A stretch of DNA of 64,000 bases from JAWSVE01 sp033852115 (GTDB taxonomy: Bacteria > Pseudomonadota > Gammaproteobacteria > Pseudomonadales > Cellvibrionaceae), in contig JAWSVE010000008.1 in the NCBI GenBank assembly GCA_033852115.1, positions 434,001 through 498,000 on the forward strand. Direction: 5' to 3'. This document shows positions 55,248 to 64,000 of the stretch, piece by piece; the first letter of the stretch is position 1, and every line of letters begins with the position of its first letter. The notes under the pieces were generated by a model. It did no database searches and was not told the origin of the DNA. It saw only the letters and a list, made by a program, of their open reading frames with translations. The translations under genes and the position numbers were made by a program.

Positions 55248-56834
55248 ATGATCCCTGCTTTTGGAAACCCCTCACCATTACTTCCTGATATTTTATCTTT
55301 ACATGGAAAATGGAGAAACAATCAACCTGCTGTAATTTGTGAAGATGACTCATTGTCATGGCGCGAGCTGATGGATCTAACGCACCAGTTTGCTAATGGC
55401 GTCATAGCGAAAGGCATACAACGTGGCGACAGAGTGGGCGTTGTGATGTCAAATGGTGTTCCAATGTTGCAAGTGTTATTGGGAATAATGTCAGCGGGCG
55501 CCATATCGGTACCGATTAATCTGTCTGTTAACTCAGAAGCGTTGGTTAACATGATGCGAGATGCCAATGTATCCGCAATTATTGTTACAAGTGATCAGTT
55601 ATTTCGCATCGACGCATTGCGCCAAGAATTGCCCGCCTCGGTGGAATTATTCGTTTGTGATAAAAAACTGACTGATGAGAAGGAGTGTGATGAGCAGCCC
55701 AGACATTGGATAACAGTCGAAGACCTTTGCGACTCTCAGCCCAATTCGCAACCAGACGTTAGTATTGATCAAGATGATTTGTTGAATATTATTTATAGCT
55801 CTGGTACTACGGGTATGCCTAAAGGTATCGCTCATACCCACCAGGCGCGCAGAGACTGGGCTTATGATTTGGGTATTGCATTACGATACAACGGTGGTGC
55901 AAAAACATTGGTTACAATCGGCTTGTATTCCAACATCTCTTGGATCGGAATGTTATGCACGCTAATTGCTGGTGGGACGTTAATAATTCATAAAAAATTT
56001 GATGCCAAATCGTTTCTGGACGATGTAAGAGATCGAGGAGTCACTCATACTGCCATGGTGCCGTTGCAGTTTCAGCGAGTATCGGAGCTGATGCATTCGC
56101 AGCAACATGATGTGAGCTCAATGCAAGCAATGATGTGTTGCGGCTCCCCTCTGCACGCGGATCTAAAACAAACACTATTTGAACAATTTCCCTGTGGAGT
56201 TATCGAGCTCTATGGTTTGACTGAGGGCATTATTACCACCTTGGAGCCGGAGCAAGCGGAAGGTCGTTGGTCTTCTGTCGGTAAACCGTTGGTTGGCACC
56301 GACATACTCATCATTGATGATGAGGGTAACCCACAAAGTAGAGGAGTTAGTGGAGAGGTGGTGTCTCGCGGCCGCATATCGATGGCGGGATATTACAACA
56401 ATCCACAAGCGACAAACGCGAGTGTGTATATCGATACTCAAGGGGTTAAGTGGCTTAGATCAGGTGATATTGGTTACCTCGACAGCGACGGATTCTTATT
56501 TATCGTAGACAGAAAGAAAGACATGATTTTGTCCGGTGGACAAAATATTTATCCGCAAGATATTGAAGCGGTGTTAAAAAAACATCAGTGGGTTGATGAT
56601 GTCGCGGTGATTGGTGCAAAAAGTAATCGCTGGGGAGAAACTCCTGTAGCGCTGGTCGTCGCTAAAAAACCAAACATTGATACGCAAAGCTTGAAGAATT
56701 GGGCAAATCAGAAATTAGGTAAGCAACAACGTATTACAGATATAAGAGTGGTTCGGGAATTACCTCGCAACCCGAATGGGAAACTATTAAAGCGTGAATT
56801 ACGTAAAGAGTTTGAAGATGTCGTCTACGAATAA
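55248..56834 (+). CDS. Acyl-CoA synthetase (AMP-binding family)
   Basis: I prefer ATG 55248, preceded by GGAAC at nine bases, over the in-frame ATG 55227, which lies only eight bases after a terminator. The 528-residue enzyme shows IIYSSGTTGMPKGIAHTH (P-loop), ELYGLTEG, RSGDIGYLDSDG and DRKKDMILSGGQNIYPQD, with the catalytic Lys in NPNGKLLKREL. It activates a carboxylic acid to its CoA thioester via acyl-AMP. The next gene overlaps its 3' end. The substrate is not known but is probably that imported by the TonB receptor and symporter. Confidence 0.93.
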   Translation: MIPAFGNPSPLLPDILSLHGKWRNNQPAVICEDDSLSWRELMDLTHQFANGVIAKGIQRGDRVGVVMSNGVPMLQVLLGIMSAGAISVPINLSVNSEALVNMMRDANVSAIIVTSDQLFRIDALRQELPASVELFVCDKKLTDEKECDEQPRHWITVEDLCDSQPNSQPDVSIDQDDLLNIIYSSGTTGMPKGIAHTHQARRDWAYDLGIALRYNGGAKTLVTIGLYSNISWIGMLCTLIAGGTLIIHKKFDAKSFLDDVRDRGVTHTAMVPLQFQRVSELMHSQQHDVSSMQAMMCCGSPLHADLKQTLFEQFPCGVIELYGLTEGIITTLEPEQAEGRWSSVGKPLVGTDILIIDDEGNPQSRGVSGEVVSRGRISMAGYYNNPQATNASVYIDTQGVKWLRSGDIGYLDSDGFLFIVDRKKDMILSGGQNIYPQDIEAVLKKHQWVDDVAVIGAKSNRWGETPVALVVAKKPNIDTQSLKNWANQKLGKQQRITDIRVVRELPRNPNGKLLKRELRKEFEDVVYE

Positions 56835-57705
56835 AAACAGTCATAGTTGGCAGGATGTGTGGTGTACAAGCGGCGATGGTTTGAAGCTCCATGCACGATG
56901 TTATGGTGAAAGAAACGAAACAAAACCAACAATCCTATGTATTCCTGGTTTGACGCGAAACGCTGCTGACTTTCATGCGTTAGCGGAACATCTGTCGAAA
57001 TATTTTTGCCTGTTCTGCGTTGATCTTCGTGGCAGAGGTCAGTCCGATTACGATACAAATCCGGAGAATTACACACCGGCTGTATACATGCAGGATGTGC
57101 TTGGCATGATAGATCAGCTATCGCTACGAAACATCCTGTTGATCGGGACGTCGCTTGGCGCGCTAGTTTCGATGCTAATGGTAACTCGGCAACCTCAGCT
57201 CTTTGTGGGTGTTGTACTAAATGATTTTGCTCCCAAAATAGAAGCCGCTGGTCTAAAGCGTATTCAATCCTATGTTGGCAAATTGCCGCCAGTACACGAT
57301 TGGCAGGAGGCTGCTGATCAAGCGAGGTTGATTAATGGCCGTGAGTGCCCCGGTTTGTCGGACGATGAGTGGCTGGCTTTCGCGCGCAATTTGTATCGTG
57401 AAAATGAGTACGGTATCCCTGTTTTTGACTATGACCCCGCGATTTCCCAGCCGCTAAACGAAGATGAAGGTGATATAAGATTTTACGAAATGTGGCCGGT
57501 GTTCGATAACTTACCGAATGTTCCCCTGCTGATGCTACGTGGTGCAAAGTCTGACCTTGTCGCGGCGAGTACAGTCATCGAAATGGAACGAAGAAAACCC
57601 TCACTGGCGGCAGTAGAAGTGCCGAATCGTGGGCATGCGCCTTTGCTCAATGAAAGGGTTTCCTTAGCGGCTATTGACCGGTTTCTGCTCCCTTTTTATC
57701 AGTGA
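56818..57705 (+). CDS. Alpha/beta hydrolase
   Basis: Start at ATG 56818, with AAAGAG seven bases upstream, overlaps the synthetase gene by 17 bases, which implies translational coupling. The 295-residue product shows ILCIPGLTRNAADFHALAEH, VDLRGRGQSDYD, LIGTSLGALVSML with the nucleophile Ser, LRGAKSDLVAAST with the acid, and NRGHAPLLNE with the catalytic His. It is cytosolic. It may hydrolyse a lactone, enol-ester or thioester in the pathway fed by the synthetase. Confidence 0.88.
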   Translation: MSSTNKNSHSWQDVWCTSGDGLKLHARCYGERNETKPTILCIPGLTRNAADFHALAEHLSKYFCLFCVDLRGRGQSDYDTNPENYTPAVYMQDVLGMIDQLSLRNILLIGTSLGALVSMLMVTRQPQLFVGVVLNDFAPKIEAAGLKRIQSYVGKLPPVHDWQEAADQARLINGRECPGLSDDEWLAFARNLYRENEYGIPVFDYDPAISQPLNEDEGDIRFYEMWPVFDNLPNVPLLMLRGAKSDLVAASTVIEMERRKPSLAAVEVPNRGHAPLLNERVSLAAIDRFLLPFYQ

Positions 57706-57967
57706 TCCCCAATATGTGAAACGCCAATGCTTAGGGCAGAGTATTTCGTGTCGCAGCGCGGGTTGGGAGAAATAGGTCATCTTCCAGTGTCGACTACGTT
57801 AGTTAAATTTTCTTGGATTAATGCCTGATTGTTGTGCGAGCCACCTCTCTTTTGCGCTATTTTAGGCTTTTCTCCCCTGCCGCGGCTCCCTATTTTAGTG
57901 CCATTTGGCCATGGCCTGCTTTGTGCATTGCTAACTCCATCCGATTTTAGATGTAGTTAATACGGCA

Positions 57968-59212
57968 ATGTCTCATATAAAGCAGTCTTTGGTAGTCGTT
58001 GGAAACGGTATGGCGGCTGGCCGTTTGTTGACTGAAATGCAGGCCTACGACCTGTCACGTTTTCAGATCACTGTGATTGGTGACGAGCACCAGGGCAGCT
58101 ATAACCGCATCATGCTTTCCTCCGTTTTGGCCCAAGACTCCATTGTGTCTGACATTATTCTTAAAGACCGCAATTGGTTCGATGAGCACGGTATCCTATT
58201 TCATTGCGGGCAGGTTTCCGAAATTGACCGGAGTTGCCAGCATGTAGTGTGTGAAGACGGCACTCGGTTCAGCTATGACAAATTAGTCATTGCCACGGGT
58301 TCGCGTTCCGCAAAAATTCCGGCAGACAATCAACAGCTAAAAGGTATCTACTCGTTTCGCAGCATTGCGGATACCGAGCAGATTATTGATCAGGCACAAC
58401 AGACTAAGCATGCATTGGTTGTCGGCGGTGGCTTGCTAGGCCTAGAGGCTGCCTATGGTTTGGCAAAACGCGGAGTAGAGGTCACGTTGGTGCATCGCTC
58501 TGGTTGGTTGTTGAATCGTCAATTGGATGAAGCGGCCGCGCGCTTGCTACAACGGCAAATGGAGAGTCTTGGCATTCGCTTTGCGTTGCGAAACGAAGTG
58601 GTCGAGTTTTGCGGCGCTGCAAATTTGAGTGGGGCAAAATTGAAAGATGGTCAGCAGCTTTCAGTGGAACTCGCCATTATAGCGACGGGCATAACGCCTA
58701 ACGCAGAGCTGGGGTTATCTGCAGGTCTTCTTGGCGACCGGGCGATTCAAGTCGATGATTATATGTTGACGAGCGACCCAAACATCAGTGCGTTGGGTGA
58801 AAATGTTGAGCATCGCGGCAAAACATTTGGTTTGGTTGCACCCATATGGGAGCAGGCGAAGGTACTGGCGGGTCGTCTGTCGGGCCAGCCAACACTCGCA
58901 TTTGAGAATCAGCCAGTCGCGACCAAATTGAAGGTTTCCGGCATACAGCTTTTTTCCGCAGGCGAGATAGAAGAAGCTACGAATCAACAGTCACTTCTAT
59001 TGCATGACGAAGCGGCAGGTATTTATCGTAAGTTAATACTTGAAGAGAATCGTGTAAAAGGGATTGTGTTGTTTGGGGATGTTGCTTCCGGGCAGTTCTA
59101 TTTTGATTTAATGCAGAGAGAAGTGTCGGTAGAAGCCATTCTGCCGGGTCTCATTTTCGGCGAAGTTTTTCTCGAGAAAGACATTGTCCGTGACCTTTTA
59201 TCCGCAGCTTAA
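57968..59212 (+). CDS. nasB: FAD/NAD(P)-dependent oxidoreductase of nitrate assimilation
   Basis: The 414-residue flavoprotein resembles the N-terminal half of NirB and the NasB-type electron-transfer subunit. It has VVVGNGMAAGRLLTEM (FAD binding), a pyridine nucleotide motif ALVVGGGLLGLEAAYGLAKR, and ATGITPNAELG. It would pass electrons from NAD(P)H to the nitrate reductase encoded 71 bases downstream. Length and lack of [4Fe-4S]/sirohaem motifs exclude a complete NirB. The symbol rests on neighbour context. Confidence 0.8.
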   Translation: MSHIKQSLVVVGNGMAAGRLLTEMQAYDLSRFQITVIGDEHQGSYNRIMLSSVLAQDSIVSDIILKDRNWFDEHGILFHCGQVSEIDRSCQHVVCEDGTRFSYDKLVIATGSRSAKIPADNQQLKGIYSFRSIADTEQIIDQAQQTKHALVVGGGLLGLEAAYGLAKRGVEVTLVHRSGWLLNRQLDEAAARLLQRQMESLGIRFALRNEVVEFCGAANLSGAKLKDGQQLSVELAIIATGITPNAELGLSAGLLGDRAIQVDDYMLTSDPNISALGENVEHRGKTFGLVAPIWEQAKVLAGRLSGQPTLAFENQPVATKLKVSGIQLFSAGEIEEATNQQSLLLHDEAAGIYRKLILEENRVKGIVLFGDVASGQFYFDLMQREVSVEAILPGLIFGEVFLEKDIVRDLLSAA

Positions 59213-59283
59213 GGATTATAAGCTGGAGTTCCCATTTTGTGGCGCTGTTGGCGCTGGTTTAGTTGACCCTTTGTGTAGTCGAT

Positions 59284-61959
59284 ATGAAACGTATAGAAAC
59301 TGTTGAAATTAGTCAGAGCGGTAGCACAAATACTACGTGCCCATACTGTGGTGTTGGTTGTGGTGTTACCGTGTCGACGGGTGGCGACAATGATGTTCGA
59401 GTGAAAGGCGACAAAGCACACCCAGCAAACTATGGACGCTTGTGTGTGAAGGGCTCTGCGCTGGACGAAACCTTGAGTGCAGGAAACCGTTTGTTGCGTC
59501 CTAAAGTGAATGGAGAAGACGTTAGCTGGGAACAAGCGCTGGCCTACTCTAGCGGGAAGCTAAAAAGCATTATTGAGCAGTACGGCCCTGATTCAGTTGC
59601 TTTTTATCTTTCCGGACAATTACTGACAGAAGACTACTATGTTGCTAATAAACTGATGAAGGGGTTTATTGGCTCGGCGAATGTCGATACAAATTCCCGT
59701 CTGTGTATGTCATCAGCCGTTGCTGCACATAAGCGTGCGTTTGGTGGAGATCTGGTCCCAGGTTGCTACGAAGATATCGAGTTGGCGGATTTCCTTTTAA
59801 TTGTTGGCTCAAATACAGCCTACGCCCATCCCATTGTTTTTCAGCGTATTGCGAAAGCAAAAAAAGAAAACCCCAATTTGACTGTTGTCGTTGTTGATCC
59901 ACGAAGAACAGCGACTTGCGAAATTGCTGATATTCATTTGCCTATTAAGCCCGGTAGTGATGGGTTCTTTTTTAATGGCTTGTTGAGCTTTATTGCAGAT
60001 AACGGCTGTATCGACGATGAATTTGTTCACCAACACACTGATGGATTTGCTGCTGCTTTAGCGCAAGCTAAATTACAAGTGCCAGACACTAAATCAGCGT
60101 CTCAGGCGTGTGACGTTGATGAAGACGTTTTACGACAGGTCTATAACTATTTTGTTGCTACTGATAGGGTCGTGACAATTTTTTCTCAAGGTATTAATCA
60201 ATCGACGTCTGGCTGTGACAAAGGTAATGCAATTATTAACTGCCACCTTGCGACAGGAAAAATCGGAAAGCCTGGCGCGGCTCCTTTTTCTATTACGGGC
60301 CAGCCGAATGCTATGGGCGGAAGAGAAGTCGGAGGCTTGGCGAATCAATTAGCCGCGCATATGAGCTTTGATGTTCCTCATCACGTGCGTTTGGTTGAAG
60401 CGTTTTGGCAAGCGCCCAACATGGCCGAAAAGGAAGGCTTGAAAGCGGTTGATATGTTTCAAGCGGTCAACGATGGAAAGATTAAAGCTATTTGGATAAT
60501 GGCGACTAACCCAGTGGTGAGTATGCCCAGCGCGGACTTTGTGCGTACCGCGTTGGAAAAGTGTGAGTTAGTCATTGTTAGCGACTGTGTCGACAATGGT
60601 GATACGACCAAAACAGCAGACGTGCTTTTTCCGGCCCAAGGGTGGGGGGAAAAGCAGGGTACAGCCACTAACTCGGAACGGTGCATTTCTTTTCAAAAAT
60701 CGTTTCTTAAGCCTATGGGTGAAGCCAAACCGGATTGGGAAATTATTTCCCTCATGGCGCAGCATCTCGGTTTTAGGGATGGGTTTAGTTATAACCACCC
60801 CGTCGATATTTTTCGAGAGCATGCTCGGCTTTCAGGCTTTGAAAATGACGGTCAGCGTGGGTTTGATATCTCAGCATTGGAAAATATAACGCGAGAAGAA
60901 TACGAAACATTAAAGCCGACTCAATGGCCTATTACCCAATCGTCACCTACGGGTACGCAGCGCCTGTTTGGAGACGGACAGTTTTTTACGCCCAGCAGAA
61001 AGGCGCAGTTCATCCCTATAGCGGCGCGTTATCCCGCGGAGTCGCCCACCAGTGATCAGTTGATAATGAATACTGGGCGAATTAGAGATCAATGGCATAC
61101 GATGACGCGAACAGGAAAGGCCTCACGACTCTTATCTCACGTGGATGAGCCCTATGTGCAAATTAATCCTGTTGACGCAAAACGGTTTAATGTTACCGCC
61201 AATAGCATTGCGCATTTGAAAAATCATAACGGTGAATTTTTTGGGCGCGTAAAAGTCAGTACAGACCAACGACAAGGTGATATTTTTTCTCCTATTCATT
61301 GGAATAGCGCCTTTGCTTCTTCGAGTCGTGTTGGTGCGCTAGTGAGTTCAAATGTGGACCCTGTCGGTGGGCAGCCTGAATTTAAACATTGCCCCGTATC
61401 GTTAGAAGCATTTACACCCAGCGTCGAAGGTTTTTGTCTCATTGCTAATGATCTTTCCGGGAGTTGGACACCGGCAGTGGACTATTGGGTAAAGGTCACA
61501 TTAATTTCGGGAACGAAATATATTTTGGCGAACAAAGGTGTTGACGGTTGTTCTATTGGAGATTTTAAGGCTGCGTTTCCGCAAGTTGAATCGTGGGTCG
61601 ACATGTCTCTTTCCAGCGGAGTTGCTGCCCGTGCAGCGGGCTTTATCGGTAATCAGCTAAAAGTTGTCGTCGTGTTGGACTCTCAAGTCGATAAATTAAT
61701 GGATAGCACCTGGCTTGAGTCAAAATTAGAAACCGAAGTAGAAACCGATATCCGTTATCAGTTGTTGGCGGGTTCTCCCGGCGACGGTGCTTCTGCGCCA
61801 GGCAAAATAATTTGCTCATGTTTTCAGGTGGGTGAGAACCAAATAAAGAGCGCTATAGAAGAGGGTTGTGCTAGCGTCGAAAGCTTGGGTGAAAACTTGA
61901 AATGTGGAACCAATTGCGGGTCGTGTATTCCGGAAATTCAGCAGCTTATTCCGGGTTAG
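59284..61959 (+). CDS. nasA: Assimilatory nitrate reductase, catalytic subunit
   Basis: From ATG 59284 the product has about 891 residues. An N-terminal [4Fe-4S] motif (CPYCGVGCGVTV, then RLCVKG) leads a molybdopterin oxidoreductase domain: QLLTEDYYVANKLMKGFIGS, TNSRLCMSSAVA with the Cys position, and GAAPFSITGQPNAMGGREVG. The domain for dinucleotide binding follows (NTGRIRDQWHTMTRTGK). The last 60 residues form a BFD-like [2Fe-2S] domain: ICSCFQVGENQIKSAIEEG and CGTNCGSCIPEIQ. It reduces nitrate to nitrite in the cytosol. No nitrite reductase gene is visible within the window. Confidence 0.93.
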   Translation: MKRIETVEISQSGSTNTTCPYCGVGCGVTVSTGGDNDVRVKGDKAHPANYGRLCVKGSALDETLSAGNRLLRPKVNGEDVSWEQALAYSSGKLKSIIEQYGPDSVAFYLSGQLLTEDYYVANKLMKGFIGSANVDTNSRLCMSSAVAAHKRAFGGDLVPGCYEDIELADFLLIVGSNTAYAHPIVFQRIAKAKKENPNLTVVVVDPRRTATCEIADIHLPIKPGSDGFFFNGLLSFIADNGCIDDEFVHQHTDGFAAALAQAKLQVPDTKSASQACDVDEDVLRQVYNYFVATDRVVTIFSQGINQSTSGCDKGNAIINCHLATGKIGKPGAAPFSITGQPNAMGGREVGGLANQLAAHMSFDVPHHVRLVEAFWQAPNMAEKEGLKAVDMFQAVNDGKIKAIWIMATNPVVSMPSADFVRTALEKCELVIVSDCVDNGDTTKTADVLFPAQGWGEKQGTATNSERCISFQKSFLKPMGEAKPDWEIISLMAQHLGFRDGFSYNHPVDIFREHARLSGFENDGQRGFDISALENITREEYETLKPTQWPITQSSPTGTQRLFGDGQFFTPSRKAQFIPIAARYPAESPTSDQLIMNTGRIRDQWHTMTRTGKASRLLSHVDEPYVQINPVDAKRFNVTANSIAHLKNHNGEFFGRVKVSTDQRQGDIFSPIHWNSAFASSSRVGALVSSNVDPVGGQPEFKHCPVSLEAFTPSVEGFCLIANDLSGSWTPAVDYWVKVTLISGTKYILANKGVDGCSIGDFKAAFPQVESWVDMSLSSGVAARAAGFIGNQLKVVVVLDSQVDKLMDSTWLESKLETEVETDIRYQLLAGSPGDGASAPGKIICSCFQVGENQIKSAIEEGCASVESLGENLKCGTNCGSCIPEIQQLIPG

Positions 61960-61970
61960 TATGCTTTAGA

Positions 61971-62000
61971 TGACCAAGTCACCTGGAGGTGACTTGGTCT
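61971..62000. terminator. Hairpin between convergent nasA and DUF5666 genes
   Basis: GACCAAGTCACC-tgga-GGTGACTTGGTC is a perfect 12-base stem, without a strong T run. Position suggests transcription end for both genes. Confidence 0.65.
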
Positions 62001-62032
62001 ATATAGAGTCATCGCTTTTGACGATTAAGGCG

Positions 62033-63442
62033 TTACTCAAACTCTACTTCGTCAGCCGTCCCATCGGTAGTCAACTCATCTTGAAGTTTAATGATTGACC
62101 CTTCTTGTAGGGTTGAAAAGAAGTTTGTACTCGATATGGCAGATTCATTGGCATCTTTGAATTGCGTGCTACCATCCACTGAATAGGTGATACCGAATAG
62201 GGTGATACTACTTCCGCTAACAAAACTATCAACAGGTCCTTGCACTTCGTCATCGTCTAAATCATCTCGGCGAACTTCGGTAGCGATGTAGCTACTTCCA
62301 TTGTCGATGAGCCGTACTTCCAGGAAATCGCTTGGTGTGATTTCATCCACAGTAAATATGTCTTCGACCCCTGTTTTATCATCCATTCGGGTACTGTTGT
62401 CGACTGTGAAATCGACGGTACCGTTGAATAAACTTAATGTGACTGTTTGACCGTTGATGGCTGAAACCGTCGCATTGATTTCTAGTTCACTGTCTCTCGC
62501 TTCAACCGATCTTGCCCGAAGCACGCCACCTTCAATTGGGCCTTCGACCTCTACTTTTAGATCGTTGGCTAACACCAGTGAAGCAGGGCTAAATGTGGCC
62601 GAGGATGCATCAACTTCCTGGCCAAGAATAGAAAAGGTTGTACCCGATAGGTTGGTGATAAAACCTTCGATGCTCACTTTGTCTATTTCATCACCGAAAA
62701 TATCGTCCTCTTGCTGAACACGCGTTGCGGTAATGGTTGTGCCGTTTAATGTCCCTTTTACTTCAACACCGAGTCCATTGGATAGAGGTTCTTCGACTTC
62801 CGATGCAGTGCTGTAGTCAACGGTATAGGTTCCAACAACAAAACTCATGGCCACGGTATCGAGTGAATTAATCTGTCCTTTGATTTCAACTTCACTTATA
62901 TCGGTTTGGAAGGCAGATTTTCGTTCAATACGGCTGGCTACCAACTGATTGGCGCTATTGCGGAAGCCGCTAACTTCAACAAGGTCATCGACAGCAATGG
63001 TGTCAAAACTGGTGTCATCGAAGACGGTTGAAACAGGATCGAGAATAACGGTTGTATTCAACACAATAATTTCCCGTTTACCATTGGTTAGCACTGCACC
63101 AATTGAACTAACGGGGCCTTGAACTTCATTGTCAAAAACAACGGTGGTCGCAGTGCCTGTGTTACCTGTTCCATCAATTTCACCTGAAACAGTGACAACC
63201 ATGCCGAGTTTAAGGTCAGATTCCGAGCCAGGGTTATCGTCAATAGTGATCGAGGATGAGTCGGTTTCGAATTCAACGCCATTCACAAAAATACTGCCAA
63301 AGCCGGTAATCGAGCCCGTTGCTTGAGCGGGTGAGCCGGTACCGCCAATGCCAACGACTTCGCCGTTACTGGAACTACCACCGCCACCGCCACAGCCAAT
63401 CAATGGGAGAATTAATACGGATGGAATTATTAATCGTTTCAT
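62033..63442 (-). CDS. DUF5666-repeat lipoprotein
   Basis: The 469-residue protein starts with a lipoprotein signal (LILPLIGC, Cys17) followed by Gly/Ser (GGGGGSSS) and then tandem DUF5666-type beta domains of about 70 residues: ITGFGSIFVNGVEFETDSSS, IEGFITNLSGTTFSILGQEV, IKGQINSLDTVAMSFVVGTY. These small barrels are thought to be extracytoplasmic; function is unknown. It is followed in the same direction from a DUF6502 gene, a recurring pair. Confidence 0.82.
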   Translation of the reverse strand: MKRLIIPSVLILPLIGCGGGGGSSSNGEVVGIGGTGSPAQATGSITGFGSIFVNGVEFETDSSSITIDDNPGSESDLKLGMVVTVSGEIDGTGNTGTATTVVFDNEVQGPVSSIGAVLTNGKREIIVLNTTVILDPVSTVFDDTSFDTIAVDDLVEVSGFRNSANQLVASRIERKSAFQTDISEVEIKGQINSLDTVAMSFVVGTYTVDYSTASEVEEPLSNGLGVEVKGTLNGTTITATRVQQEDDIFGDEIDKVSIEGFITNLSGTTFSILGQEVDASSATFSPASLVLANDLKVEVEGPIEGGVLRARSVEARDSELEINATVSAINGQTVTLSLFNGTVDFTVDNSTRMDDKTGVEDIFTVDEITPSDFLEVRLIDNGSSYIATEVRRDDLDDDEVQGPVDSFVSGSSITLFGITYSVDGSTQFKDANESAISSTNFFSTLQEGSIIKLQDELTTDGTADEVEFE

Positions 63443-63447
63443 AGTCT

Positions 63448-64000
63448 TTAATCCTTTCGATCGCTGGGTTTTTCCGAATAGTAGATGCCAAGTGCGACGT
63501 AATGGCAGTCTGCTTCAGAATCGCGCACTTCGCGTTCCGATAGCCATGCATCTAATTCTTCGAGTAATTGCTGAGATTTTTCACTGCTTAGTTGCTGAAA
63601 ATCTGAAACCATCGCTGGGTTTAATCGATGGCTAGAGACTTTGCGTTGAAATCTGAGTTGGTCAGTTGTTGAGTTGATGTTGTGATCAATGGTGTCGATT
63701 AGCTCGGCAACATCAGTGCCCAATATATTTAACTTGTCAGCGGGGGCATTACTGGGGATGTAGGCATGGCTGACAAGTTCGATTCCACGGTCTGTTTCGT
63801 TGATACACTTTGCTTCGCTCAGCAAAATTTGCATGGCTGCTACCGGTATATCACCGCTAAAGCGCTTCACGAGTTCCGAGAATGACGCGTGTCCATCCAG
63901 CGGTAAGCACTTCGGTTGACCCTGGTCGTCTAAAAACTCCTGATCGTTTAGCCATCCACTGATTACCCTCACTGCACGGTTGTATCGCTGGTCTGCGGCT
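63448..64000 (-). CDS. DUF6502 family protein (5' end outside window)
   Basis: The frame is open through base 64000 on the minus strand, so the N-terminus is missing; the GTG at 63972 is an internal Val codon. The visible part shows RVISGWLNDQEFLDDQGQP, CLPLDGHASFSELVKRFSGD and IPVAAMQILLSEA, matching the DUF6502 core. The C-terminus ends five bases before the DUF5666 start, so the two form an operon. No function is established. Confidence 0.75.
   Translation of the reverse strand, partial: AADQRYNRAVRVISGWLNDQEFLDDQGQPKCLPLDGHASFSELVKRFSGDIPVAAMQILLSEAKCINETDRGIELVSHAYIPSNAPADKLNILGTDVAELIDTIDHNINSTTDQLRFQRKVSSHRLNPAMVSDFQQLSSEKSQQLLEELDAWLSEREVRDSEADCHYVALGIYYSEKPSDRKD

Noticed and set aside
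57968..59212. Ferredoxin reductase for the P450 system
   Set aside because: Its similarity to the NirB N-terminus and its position directly before the nitrate reductase gene make nitrate assimilation the better assignment.

Overview
The window looks like chromosomal DNA of a Gram-negative, aerobic, probably marine gammaproteobacterium. The evidence is a TonB-dependent receptor, outer-membrane barrel proteins ending in Phe, several lipoproteins, a prpBCD methylcitrate operon under a GntR/FCD regulator, a CYP153-like alkane P450, assimilatory nitrate reductase, and many exported esterases and SnoaL-like proteins. The Spongiibacteraceae/Cellvibrionales group would fit, but that is inference from gene content. 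No rRNA, tRNA, CRISPR array, transposase or prophage was seen.

Layout. 1-1.6 kb: 3' part of an AT-rich SMC/Rad50-like zinc-hook ATPase, then a dispersed palindromic repeat. 2-6.5 kb: methylcitrate cycle operon (GntR regulator, prpB, prpC, prpD, all on minus) with operator-like dyads in front. 6.9-13.5 kb: envelope and signalling genes (autotransporter, caspase-like lipoprotein with Sel1 repeats, serine hydrolase lipoprotein, membrane Ser/Thr kinase). 13.7-17.2 kb: two exported SnoaL-like proteins, a [2Fe-2S] ferredoxin and a CYP153-like P450. 17.2-17.8 kb: two kinds of repeat. 17.8-31.1 kb: mostly exported hydrolases (esterases, two type-B carboxylesterases, a CocE/NonD hydrolase), NTF2-like proteins, a cytochrome c, an FAD monooxygenase and two DUF3237 proteins.

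31.2-41.2 kb is the most unusual part. A NarL-type response regulator and a 7TM sensor histidine kinase bracket four envelope or exported proteins: an outer-membrane barrel, its secreted operon partner, and two paralogues with a shared Cys-containing N-domain and 44/29-residue helical repeats. A CCCTnnnTnGGGGAT-like motif occurs in both divergent promoter regions of the locus, at the same distance from a possible -10 box in each. This suggests a dedicated two-component regulon for a surface system I do not recognise.

41.5-47 kb: a hypothetical protein, two ferredoxins, and an operon of a haem-oxygenase-fold (possible diiron) enzyme, a PaaK-like adenylating enzyme and an SDR. 47.3-57.7 kb: a Tat-exported carboxylesterase, an SDR, and a TetR-controlled uptake module (sodium:solute symporter, TonB receptor, then acyl-CoA synthetase and alpha/beta hydrolase). 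Matching ATTCAAC-N4-GTTGAAT dyads fill the -35/-10 spacers of the symporter and receptor promoters. 58-62 kb: assimilatory nitrate reductase flavoprotein and catalytic subunit. 62-64 kb: a DUF5666 lipoprotein and a DUF6502 protein cut by the window edge.
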